A stretch of 64,000 bases of DNA from Lycocorax pyrrhopterus obiensis (Eukaryota > Chordata > Aves > Passeriformes > Paradisaeidae): positions 62,001-126,000 of the forward strand of contig JACSVZ010000038.1 of assembly GCA_014706295.1 (NCBI GenBank). The letters run 5' to 3'. Each line of letters starts with the position of its first letter. The first letter of the stretch is position 1. The position numbers were made by a program, and so were the translations under genes. Positions 54,386 through 64,000 of this stretch are shown one piece after another. The notes beneath the pieces were generated by a model. The model made no database searches. It saw only the letters and a program-made list of their open reading frames with translations, and had not been told where the DNA came from.

Positions 54386-55544
54386 TCCCAGCCCGTGATG
54401 CCTTTCCCAGATGGAACAGCACCTGGATAAAAACATTCCAACCCTTTTTCCCAAGGGCTGGATTCCCCCCCACAGCTGGGAAAGCCGAGCTCCAATTCCC
54501 CCAAAAGCTGGGAAAACAAAGAGGTGTCAGCTCGTCCGAGGAAGGAAAATCACATCCAAGAGAGCCCAGAAGGATCCGGGGTGGGAACGGTGGGAAGAGA
54601 TTCCGGTGGCACAAACGAATTCCCGCTGCGGTGACGGCCCCGCAGCCACGGCCAGGGCACGGATTTGGGGTCATTCCAAGGGAAAACGGAGCAGATTTCG
54701 GGTCCCCGAGGCCCACCTGCAGCAGCTCCTCCCTCTCCTATCCCCAAATCCCCCCAAATCCCCAAATCCAAGGTCTTGGGAATCTGGGAAAAACGGGAGT
54801 AGAATATTCCCGAGTGCTTCCATGGCTCGTCGCCATCTCCGTGACCATCCCAAAATCCCGGCTCCCGAGGTTCCTGCATCCAGGGGAAGAGCGGGAAAGG
54901 GACAGGGACAGTGCTGGAGGGGCAGAAATCCCGGGAATGTTTTGGGATGAGCCCCCTCCAAGTGCTGGAAAGTTTTGTTGTAAATGATGGTTTAGGGGTG
55001 AGCATCCAGCAAAGCAAATTCCTTGGAATTTTTGAGGGAAAGGTGTTTATTTCGGAGTGTCACCCTCTCTTTTCCTCCTCCTTGGAGAAAATTCATGGAA
55101 ATCTGATGGAATTTTGAGGCTGTCCTCAAAAAGCCTGGATTCTGTTAGCTCAGAGTTTCAGAAATCCAGGGGTTTTTTTTGGGATTGGACCCTCTGGAGT
55201 GGGATTGTCACAGGGACCCCATGGAAAGGCTGCGGGATTTTGTGTCCTGGAGCAGCCATGGAGGGAAATTTTTCCGTGATTTTTAGCGTTTCCATGATTT
55301 TTGTGCTCAGGAAAAATGCTTTATCCTCGGTCTCCAAACACACGAAACGAGCTGGAATTCCGGCTTTTCCAAAGAGAATTCCAAAGCATTTAAAATACCT
55401 CCCCTGTGGATTTTTGGGAAGGTGCATCCAGCAGGGAGCTGAGGAACCAAAACCCCGCTCCAGACAGGCTAAAGGTCGGAATTCCCTCAAGGCTGGAATT
55501 ATCCAAGGATTGGAACGAGCTGAAGGCTGGAATTGCAGCCGGCT
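54386..55544. other. GNG7 intron, unique sequence
   Basis: Non-repetitive intron DNA. The AT-richer part at 54990-55330 is unlike the surrounding arrays, but I see no exon. Confidence 0.45.
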
Positions 55545-56015
55545 GGAATCACCTCCCAGGAAATTTGGGATGGCTGGAATGAATCCCCAGCAGGATTTGG
55601 GATGGCTGGAATTATCTCCCAACAGGATTTGGGGTCTGGAATGAATCCCCACCAGGATTTGGGGGTGGGAATCACCCCTCAGCAGATTTAGGATGGCTGG
55701 AATTGTCTCCCAGCATGTTTTGGGACGGCTGGAATGAATCCCCAGCAGGATTTGGGGGGACTGGAATGAATCCCCAGCAGGATTTGGGGTCTGGAATGAA
55801 TCCCCACCAGGTTTTGGGGTCTGGAATGAATCCCCACAAGATTTTGGGGGGTTGGAATGAATCCCCACCAGGTTTTGGGGTCCGGAATGAATCCCCACCA
55901 GGTTTTGGGGGTCTGGAATGAATCCCCAGGAGATTTGGGATAACTGGAATGAATCTCCAGCAGGATTTGGGGTCTGGAATGAATCCCCAGCAGGATTTGG
56001 GGGCCCATCCATGAC
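55545..56015. repeat. ~33-bp 'aatccccagcaggatttggg' array, copy 2
   Basis: About 14 copies in the same orientation and of the same family as the array at 53395-54080, with 'gaatccccaccaggttttgg' variants. Confidence 0.93.
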
Positions 56016-57594
56016 CGTGGACGGTAACGGGGGCTGGAATCACCCCCAAGCGCAGGAAACACCCAAGGACAGAATTCCCAGCTGGGAAAACACGGAATCC
56101 CAGCCCCCACGGCGGGAAGGGAGGCTCCCACCCAGCTCAAAGTCTCCCTGGCGGCTGCCGAAGGCAGGGTGAGCATCCCACCCTTTCCCCTGCTCCAAAA
56201 ATCCCTTTAAAAACCCTGCAAAAATCCCTTTAAAATCCCTTTAAAATCCCTTTAAAATCCCTGCAAACAGCCCCGAAAGGATTAACCGTGCCCCTAAACA
56301 AACCACGCTCGGGAAAACAGGAGGGATGTCGCAATTTTTATAAAAAAAACCCCCAGATTTTGGGATTTTTTTTGCCCTTTCTAAGGCAAGGAACACAAGA
56401 GCAGAGCTGGCACCGACGGGCCGAGAGGCCACGGTGAAGCAACCGGAGCAAAACCCTTCATCCCCGGCTTCTCCCCGAGCCAACACCACCCCATGCAGGG
56501 ATTTCTGAAGCGCTTTCCAAGCTAATTCCCAGAAAATCACGTGCCTGGGCGATGGATTCAGGATCGGGAAGCTTTCCAATGTTTTCCTGAGCAGGGCTAC
56601 CAAGGATCGGAGCCTCGTTGGGATCCGGCCAATTCCCAACTCCTGCAGCAGCTCAGGAGCTGCCGCTCAGCCCTGCCCAGCTCTTTGTGTGCTCTGAGGA
56701 GCCTCAAACAGCTCCAGGACGGGGCTGGGGATGGATTTTTAGGGATAGAACCACGCTGGAGCGGTCAGAAATGCGGGATTGTGGAACGGATCCGTGACAG
56801 GGCTGCACAAACAACTCCGCGGTCGCGGGGGCTTGAAAGGCTCTTTGAGTTTCTGCGTGGAGAAAGGGACAGAGTGCAAACGGCACGGACGTCTCGAGGC
56901 CTTTGGATCATCGGTGATGATCCATCCCCACCTCCTCCAGCCTCGGGAATGAGTCAGGCAGGCTCTGAGCAGGGCAACACCTCCGTGCAGGGCTGGGTGG
57001 CTGCACCCTCCTTGCTCTCCTTTCGCCACTAAAACGGGATTTTTTTGCAGCTCGGAGAGCAAAAACGGCCCGGATTCCGTGCAACGCTACTCAAACATGG
57101 GTAAAAAACAGACACAAAGGCACCCGCGAGCAGCAACAGCAGCCTGGAAGTTTTTTATCTGCCCCATTTTCTCTCTTTCCCGCACATCTGGGCAGCTGTG
57201 GGGGCCCAAAGCTCTCGGGCTGTGCTGAGCAGGAGGGGAAAAAAATAAAATCCCACCTCCAGCTGGAAGGCACCCAAAAGCCTGGCTCCAGCTCGGGGCT
57301 GAAACAGCACCTTATTTAGACAATCCCAGGAATGCTTGGGAGGCCACGCCGGCTGGGAATTTGCATAATGGGTGTCTGTATCTTGCTTACCTAAGAGCAC
57401 AAGAATCCCGTCTGTCAGTAAGTCTAGACTGTGGTGTCGAATCCAGGGAATCTCCCAGCCAGGAATAACACGGGGAGCAGGGCAGGCTGCTGCCATCTGC
57501 TGATGGAAGGGATTGGGAATTTCGGGGTCACTCCGGGGTTGGGGTTGGGGTTGGGGTGAGGAGCTTGGCTCGGGGTTAAGAGTGAGGGGGAACG
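56016..57594. other. GNG7 intron, mostly unique
   Basis: It contains a ~12-bp 'aaaatcccttta' repeat at about 56198-56268 and an unusually balanced, non-repetitive island at about 57050-57480 with a perfect octamer ATTTGCAT at 57359-57366. No coding exon recognised; a non-coding GNG7 5' exon is possible. Confidence 0.45.
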
Positions 57595-58382
57595 TCCATC
57601 CTCATCCTTGTCCTCATCTTGATCCTGATCCTCATCCTGGTCCACCCTCGTCCTCATCCTTGTCCTCATCCTGATCCTCATCCTCATCCTCATCCTTGTC
57701 CTCATCCTGATCCTGATCCTCACCCTCATCCTCATCCTTGTCCTCATCCTGATCCTGATCCTGATCCTGATCCTCACCCTCGTCCTGATCCTGATCGTCA
57801 TCCTGATCCTGATTCTCATCCTCGTCCTGGTCCTCGTCCTCGTCCTGGTCCTTGTCCTCATCCTCAGCCTCATCCTGATCCTCGTCCTGATCCTGATCCT
57901 GATCCTGATCCTGGTCCTGATCCTGATCCTCATCTTCATCCTGATCCTGGTCCTGATCCTCATCCTGATCCTGATCCTGATCCTGGTCCACCCTGGTCCT
58001 GATCCTGATCCTCGTCCTGATCCTGATCCTCATCTTCATCCTGATCCTGGTCCTGATCCTCATCCTCATCCTGATCCTCATCCTGATCCTGATCCTCATC
58101 CTCATCGTGATCCTCGTCCCGATCCTGATCCTGATCCTCGTCCTGATCCTGGTCCTGATCCTGATCCTCGTCCTGATCCTGATCTTCATCCTTATCCTGA
58201 TCCTCATCTTCGTCCTGATCCTCATCCTCATCCTGATCCTCACCCTCATTCTCATCCTCATCCTCAGCCTGGATCCCGATCCTCATCCTCATCCTTGTCC
58301 TGATCCTGATCCTCGTCCTGATCCTGATCCTCGTCCTTGTCCTTGTCCTGATCCTCATCCTCGTCCTCATCCTCATCCTCCT
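57595..58382. repeat. GATCCT/CATCCT hexamer array
   Basis: About 130 hexamers (gatcct, catcct, cgtcct, ggtcct, tgtcct). Plus frames give Asp/His-Pro repeats or poly-(Ile/Leu/Val); minus frames give Arg-Ile/Arg-Met or Asp-Gln/Glu-Asp repeats. No gene. Confidence 0.97.
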
Positions 58383-59659
58383 GGGAAAGCCCTCTGGCGA
58401 TTCCCAGTGCTCCTGGTGGCCCTGCAGAGCCTCCCCCCCGCTATGCTGGCTGATTTGCTTAAGGAATTTCTATAGGAATCATGATATTAAATCCAAATAA
58501 TAAATAATAAATATTACAATCTAAGCCCAACAACCGCGGCCCAAGCGCGCCCTCTGCCGCCCGCAGCGCGGAACTGCAGGTAAAGAAATCCAGGGATTTC
58601 ACCACCCAAAAAAAAAAAAGGGATTTTAAGGGATTTGACACCCGAAATGCACAAAATCTGCCGCAATTTCCACCTCCGAAAGCCTGGATGAGCCACGCAG
58701 GGAAACGCGGAGCTCCGGAGCCACGCGGATCTCGGCTCCTCGGGGTGACTCAGGAGCAGCAACCGCTCCTCATCATCCTCATCCTCATCATCCTCATCAC
58801 CCGAATTCCCTCCTGTCCCGAAGCAGCACCCGCCCCAAACACCTCCCAAATCCAGGGAACACGGGCTCGGCCTCCTGCCCCTCTCCCATTCCCAAGGGTG
58901 CTCCCACAGGATCCAGCACGGCTGGAAATCCAGCCCTGGGACAGCACAACCGCAATTCCCAGCTCCGGCTCCGTCACCTCGGCAATCCCGAGCTCCTGGA
59001 TCTGCACCCAGCGCAGGAAATCTGGGATCCCCCAAAAGAGGATCCATGGGAGGTGGAAAGGAGACGCCAAATTCCCCAAATTCCTGCTGTGGAATTCCCA
59101 GCTCTCGAGCATTCCCAGCAGCAATAAAGAGAATTTCTGGAAAGGCTGAGAAAGGATTTCCAAGTGTTTTCATACGGAATCCATCTCAAATCATCACAGC
59201 GAGGTCAGAGAACAACCCCTACAGGCACCATCCCACTTAAATCCAACTTAAATACGGAATTTGGGGGCGCAAAATAGGGGAAATACCCGGAAAACGGGAA
59301 AAGGAGTGGAAGATCCCAGAACAGAGCAGTTTATTCCATGCTCTGAGACCACCCCAAAGCTCCGGGGTAATTTTTGGTATTTCTGCTGGCAAAGTCGGGA
59401 GGTTTTGGTTCGTTAGCTGGAGATCACTAATTACAGCGTGCCAGGCAAGACTGCAGTGGGATTGCTGGCTGGAAGGGAGGATTCCATGGGATCCAAGGAG
59501 GTGGGGAAGAGCTGAGCTCAGCAGGACGGACACGGAGCCACCCGATTCCAGCAGGGAACAGGGACAGGGATCGGGAAGCCGAGGGTGAGGTGGGGACAGG
59601 AGGCGGCTCCGTGAGGGGACACGGGCGGCATTTCGTGTTCCAGCACGGAGCAAAACCAA
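58383..59659. other. GNG7 intron, unique sequence
   Basis: Contains a short AT-rich 'aaataataaataataaata' run at about 58494-58513 and a 'catcctcat' run at about 58770-58800. Nothing else recognised. Confidence 0.45.
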
Positions 59660-60090
59660 AATCGTGGAATTTGAGGTTGGAAAAGAGCCCTGGGATCACC
59701 GAGTCCCAGCTGTGCCCGATGCCCACCTTGTTCTGAGTGCCACCTCCAGGGATTCCTTGGATAATTCCAGGGATGGGGATTCCAAACCTCCCTGGGCAGT
59801 GCCGAGGCCTTTCCGTGAGGAAATTCCCGCTGATGTCCCACCTGGCACAGCTCGGAGCTGTTCCCTCCTGTCCTGGTGTCCCCTGGGACCCCCCCTGGCT
59901 GTCCCCTCCTGGCAGGGACTTGTGGAGATTGGGAATGTCCCCCCTGATCCCGCTTTTCTCCAGGCTGAGCCCCTTCCCAGCTCCCTCAGGAATTCTCCAG
60001 CCTTTTCCCAGCTCCCTCAGGAATTCTCCAGCCCTTTCCCAGCTCCAGCCACCCTCCAGCCCCTCCACATCCTCGCTGTGAGCACCCAGA
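59660..60090 (-). mobile_element. CR1 LINE 3' region
   Basis: Reverse-complement CR1: 'tttgaggttggaaaagagcc', 'tccaaacctccctgggcagt', 'ttccctcctgtcctggtgtc', then 'ttctccaggctgagcccctt'. At about 59970-60045 it contains two to three tandem copies of a 'cagctccctcaggaattctc' unit. Confidence 0.88.
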
Positions 60091-60525
60091 CATGGACACA
60101 GCCGCGTCCAGCACCGCTGACCCTTCCCACGGGATAAAATCCCACTCCTGGCAGCCTCGGCTGCCCCACACATCCAGAGGCTCCGGCAAAACCCGAAGAC
60201 GAAGGAAACAACCCCGAACGACGCCGTCAGCACCTCCAAATCCACCTCCAAACCCATTCCAGACCCCTCACCCAGACCACATTCCAGGCGAAACGAAGCC
60301 AATTAACGGGAAATCGATCATTAACCACGAAACCTTCGCTCACCTTCCTACTGCAGAGCAGTCTCGGCCACCGTCCTGGATCCGGGCGGGTTCCTGGATT
60401 CCTCCTGCCAAGGAAAACGGGAATTCAGCAGCTCCATCAGGGATACCCCGAGCAGACGGCGCCGCCTTATCAACGGAATTATCATTTGGGATCTTTCCTC
60501 CACCGATCGCAAGAGTTTCCCCCAT
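60091..60525. other. GNG7 intron, unique sequence
   Basis: Non-repetitive intron DNA. Nothing recognised. Confidence 0.4.
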
Positions 60526-61450
60526 TTCAGAGGAAAATCTGAAGAGGAGGAAGAATTTTTATCATTTTTTGGGGGGAAATGTGAAGAATAGGAGGAGTTC
60601 CCCCATTTTTGGGAGGGAATGAGGAGAGGGAGAGGTGCTTGCCCCATTTTTGGGGGGAAATATGAAGAAGAGGAAGAATTTCCCTCATTTTTCGTGGGGA
60701 ATCTGAAGAAGAGGAAGAATTTGCATCATTTTTTGGGGGGAAATGTGAAGAATGGGAGGAGTTTCCCCCATTTGGGGAGGGAACGAGGAGAAGGAGAGGA
60801 GTTCCCCCCATTTTTTGGGGGAAAATACGAAGAAGTGGAGGAATTTCCCCCATTTCAGAGGAAGATCTGAAGAAGAGGAAGAATTTTTATCATTTTTGGG
60901 GGGGAAATGTGAAGAATAGGAGGAGTTTCCCCCATTTTTGTGAGGGAATGAGGAGAACGAGAGGCGTTTGCCCCATTTTTGGGGGGGAATACGAAGAAGA
61001 GGAAGAATTTCCCCCATTTTAGAGAGGAATGAGGAGAAGGAGAGGAGTTTCCCCCATTTTTGGGGGAGAATATGAAGAAGAGGAGGAGTTTCCCCCATTT
61101 TTGGGAGGGAATGAGGAGAGGGAGAGGAGTTTCCCCCATTTTTGAGGGGGAATATGAAGACGAGGAAGAGTTTGCCCCATTTTTGGGAGGGAATATGAAG
61201 AAGAGGAAGATTTTCCCCCATTTTTGAGGGGGAATATGAAGAAGAGGAAGAATTTCCCCCATTTTTGGGAGGGAATGAGGAGAGGGAGAGGAGTTTGCCC
61301 CATTTTTGAGGGGGAATATGAAGAAGAGGAAGAATTTCCCCCATTTTTGGGAGGGAATATGAAGACGAGGAAGAATTTCCCCCATTTTTGGGAGGGAATA
61401 TGAAGACGAGGAAGGATTTCCCCCATTTTTGAGGGGGAATACGAAGAACA
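60525..61450. repeat. ~39-bp 'tttcccccatttttgggagg' array
   Basis: About 24 copies alternating 'gaatgaggagagggagagga' and 'gaatatgaagaagaggaaga' blocks between the 'cccccattttt' segments, giving a partial higher-order pattern. Confidence 0.95.
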
Positions 61451-62180
61451 GGAGCAGTTTGCATCGCTCCAGAGGGGATCACAGACCATTCCACCACAGC
61501 AACCCTCAGCCTCCCCCGGCTGAACACGTCCTGGCAGCTCTCAATTCCAAGAAAACCCCGAGTGCCGGGCTGGAGGAACGAGCTGACCTCGGGAGAGAGT
61601 TCCCAACCCCGCTCCGAGCACCCCTCGTGCCGCACGTCGGAGCTGGCCCGGCCCTTTCCCTGCTTCCCAGTAAAACATTGCTCAACCCCTGCTGAAGTCA
61701 GAGGGATGAATTCCAAGAAATCCATCGGAGCTGAAATCCAGCCTGCTTGTTTTCTCTGCTCGCTGGCTGGACACGAAACAGGGTTGTTGGGGGGAGTTGT
61801 TTTTTTTTTTTCCCTTTGCTTTTTCGAAAAGAGTCAAACCCACGTCAGTGATTCTGGGCTGGGCTTCAGGCCAGGGCTCGCCTGGATCCTTTCACCTCCT
61901 TCTTCCACGGATTGCAGGGAATTCGGGGATGAGGAACAGCCAAAACAAGCAGTTTCAAGTTGGTTTTATAAAAAAAAAAAAACAAAACAAAATCAGGGAT
62001 TTTTTTTTTTTGTTTTACAAATGCCACATTCCAGGGCCAGAAACCGGAAGGCGAAGGCAGGAAAAAAAAGCCGGAATTGGGGCAGGTCAGGAGAGCAAAA
62101 AAGGAGTGGGGGGTAAAGGCACAGACACCTCAACCAGCTCCAGGTTTGGGATTGGCCTTGGAACGGCTGCCAGAGGATCC
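61451..62180. other. GNG7 intron, unique sequence
   Basis: Non-repetitive, with poly-T (about 61800-61812) and A-rich (about 61966-61995) runs. No exon recognised. Confidence 0.45.
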
Positions 62181-62184
62181 CTGA

Positions 62185-62310
62185 GGATCACAGAGCCATG
62201 GAATGCTCGGGGGTGGAAGGAGCTTTTAAAGCCCACCCAGTTCTACACCTCCCACTGCCCCAGGTTGCTCCAAACCTCTGGAATTGGACGTTCCCAGCCA
62301 TCCCCTCTGC
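62185..62310 (-). mobile_element. CR1 LINE 3' end, degraded
   Basis: Reverse-complement CR1 end: 'gatcacagagccatggaatg', 'gggtggaaggagcttttaaa', then 'acacctcccactgccccagg'. Confidence 0.7.
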
Positions 62311-63375
62311 TCCAGGGAGGTTTCCCACAGCTCCATCCGGGAATCCCTGGAGGCTGGGGAGGCTTTAACTGGATTTGGGGGAGGGGAGATGGAAAAGAGC
62401 TCCTCATTCCTGCTGGAGCAGCCCTGATTCCCTGCAGAATGCCCAGATTGACCCGAAATGACCGAAATTCCAGGGAATTCATCACCGAAACACGGCTGAT
62501 GGAGGAACAGGGGGTGCGAGCAGGAGCGTGGGGCTGCCAGAAGGGCAGCAGCACCCGGAGCGTCCCGCGGGCAGGAAAGGCCCTCGGGAATTTTGGGAGA
62601 AGAGCCGACCTCCAGCTGCAATCCCAGCCCCACTTTTCCAACCCCGAGCATTCCCTGGATGCGGGAACGAGGCAGCAGCTCCGCGCTGCAGGAGGGCTGG
62701 ACACAAACCACCCTCGGACTAAAGGGAAATCTGGGAGCTGGAAACCTGCAGCGACGACACGACGCATTCCTCATCTCCCTGGAAATAAGGAATTCGCCGT
62801 TTTCCTTGGAATTCGTCAGTGCTGGTTTAGATCGCTCTCGTCCCTGCTTTCCTTTCCAAGCAACACAGGGAGCCCTGCACTAAAAAACGTTTCAGTTTTA
62901 GGTTCAGAGCCCTGCAGAGAGCCCAAACCCTGCCCCATTCCCACCGCCAGCATCCCCACGGATCCGGCAGCGGCCACACCACGACCAAAGGGGGGGAAAA
63001 AAAACAACTTCCCAGAGGGACAATTCCCATGTTTGGCTTTCCGCTGGAACCATCCCGTTGTTTACGGCCCGGCAGGATCCCGCTCCGGGATCTGCTCCAG
63101 GAGGGAAAACAAGGCTGACCTCAGGCTGCCGGGATAAACTCGGCCCCCTCCTTCCTTCCTCCCGGCCGTGTCCCGGCGCGGAGGCGAGGAACGCGATATC
63201 CCGCGGGTTACGGATTCCGGAGCCGCGCCGGGAACGCTCCTGCTGCCAGCCCAGCCGGAGCAGGGGCCCCTCCTGAGTGAGGACACGGAGCTGGGGACAC
63301 CCCAGGGACTCCCCCGTGTCCCAGAGGCTGCGATTCCCTCCGGGAAACGTCCTCTGGATGTTGTGGAGTAGCAGC
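62311..63375. other. GNG7 intron, unique sequence
   Basis: Non-repetitive GC-rich intron DNA. No exon recognised. Confidence 0.45.
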
Positions 63376-64000
63376 AGCTGCGGGCCTGGAAGTGGCTGAG
63401 CATCAGGAGGGACATTGAGGGCTTGGAGCGTGGCCAGGGAAGGGGCTGGAGCACCAGGAAAAGCTGGGGGAGCTGGGAAAGGGCTGGAGAATTCCTGGGG
63501 GAGCTGGAGAGGGGCTGGAGAATTCCCAGCTGGGAAGGGTTTGGAGAATTCCTGAGGGAGCTGGGAAAGGGATGGAGAATTCCCAGCTGGAAAAGGGCTG
63601 GAGAATTCCTGGGGAGCTGGAGAGGGGCTGGAGAATTCCTGAGGGAGCTGGGAAAGGGCTGGAGAATTCCCAGCTGGGAAGGGGCTAGAGAATTCCTGGG
63701 GGAACTGGGAAGGGTTTGGAGAATTCCCAGCTGGGAAGGGGCTGGAGAATTCCCAGCTGGGAAGAGTTTGGAGAATTCCTGAGGGAGCTGGGAAGGGGCT
63801 GGAGAATTCCTGAGGGAGCTGGGAAGGGGCTGGAGAATTCCTGAGGGAGCTGGGAAGGGTTTGGAGAATTCCTGAGGGAGCTGGGAAAGGGCTGGAGAAT
63901 TCCTGAGGGAGCTGGGAAGGGTTTGGAGAATTCCTGAGGGAGCTGGGAAAGGGCTGGAGAATTCCTGAGGGAGCTGGGAAGGGGCTCAGCCTGGAGAAAA
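63376..64000 (+). mobile_element. CR1 LINE with internal 30-bp expansion, cut by the window edge
   Basis: It begins with CR1 sense-strand sequence (about 'aagtggctgagcatcaggag' and 'cattgagggcttggagcgtg') and ends at the window edge with 'gctcagcctggagaaaa'. This is the CR1 segment that precedes its 3' UTR. Between about 63450 and 63980 the 'gagggagctgggaaggggct' plus 'ggagaattcct' motif is tandemly expanded to about 17 copies. The 3' end of the element lies beyond the window. Confidence 0.8.

Noticed and set aside
57424..58376. Arg-Ile/Asp-Glu repeat frames
   Set aside because: Translation of the GATCCT hexamer array.

Overview
The window is vertebrate nuclear DNA, very probably from a bird GC-rich microchromosome (equivalent to chicken chromosome 28 / human 19p13). 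The reasons are intron-containing genes with vertebrate splice sites, CR1 LINE 3' ends as the only recognisable LINEs, an ERVL-type solo LTR, CpG-rich promoters and very dense minisatellites. There is nothing prokaryotic in it. Four protein-coding genes can be supported by reading exons, splice sites and protein similarity: MAP1S (minus, 3.05-13.29 kb, seven coding exons), a CART neuropeptide paralogue (minus, 14.68-15.44 kb, three coding exons), GADD45B (plus, 19.1-20.8 kb, four exons) and GNG7 (minus, both coding exons at 30.60-32.73 kb, probable 3' UTR to about 25.02 kb, and an intron that runs from 32.77 kb to the window end).

Layout. 1-1.56 kb: CpG- and homopolymer-rich DNA, unassigned. 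1.56-13.3 kb: MAP1S, with introns 1, 2, 3, 4 and 6 carrying tandem repeats. 13.3-14.3 kb: MAP1S promoter followed by a 20-bp minisatellite. 14.5-15.5 kb: the CART-like gene. 15.5-19.0 kb: a GGGACAGACA array, an orphan promoter-like segment with divergent ZNF143-like motifs, and a second minisatellite. 19.0-20.8 kb: GADD45B with TATA, CCAAT and NF-kB-like sites. 20.8-25.0 kb: intergenic, with a homeodomain/MEF2 motif cluster near 23.0-23.9 kb. 25.0-32.8 kb: the 3' part of GNG7, including a 244-bp array that carries copies of its own splice acceptor. 32.8-64 kb: GNG7 intron filled with tandem arrays, CR1 fragments and one solo LTR.

The genes do not form a pathway. MAP1S is a microtubule/autophagy protein, CART a secreted neuropeptide, GADD45B a stress-response MAPK regulator and GNG7 a G-protein gamma subunit. 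GADD45B and GNG7 are also convergent neighbours in mammals, so that pair is conserved synteny.

The most unusual property is the tandem-repeat load: by eye about 22 kb (roughly 35%) of the window is minisatellite, and several arrays start at, or include, splice junctions. Almost all of the very long open frames in this window are artefacts of stop-free repeat arrays and are not annotated as genes. All identifications come from reading the sequence and from remembered family features; no database search was run.
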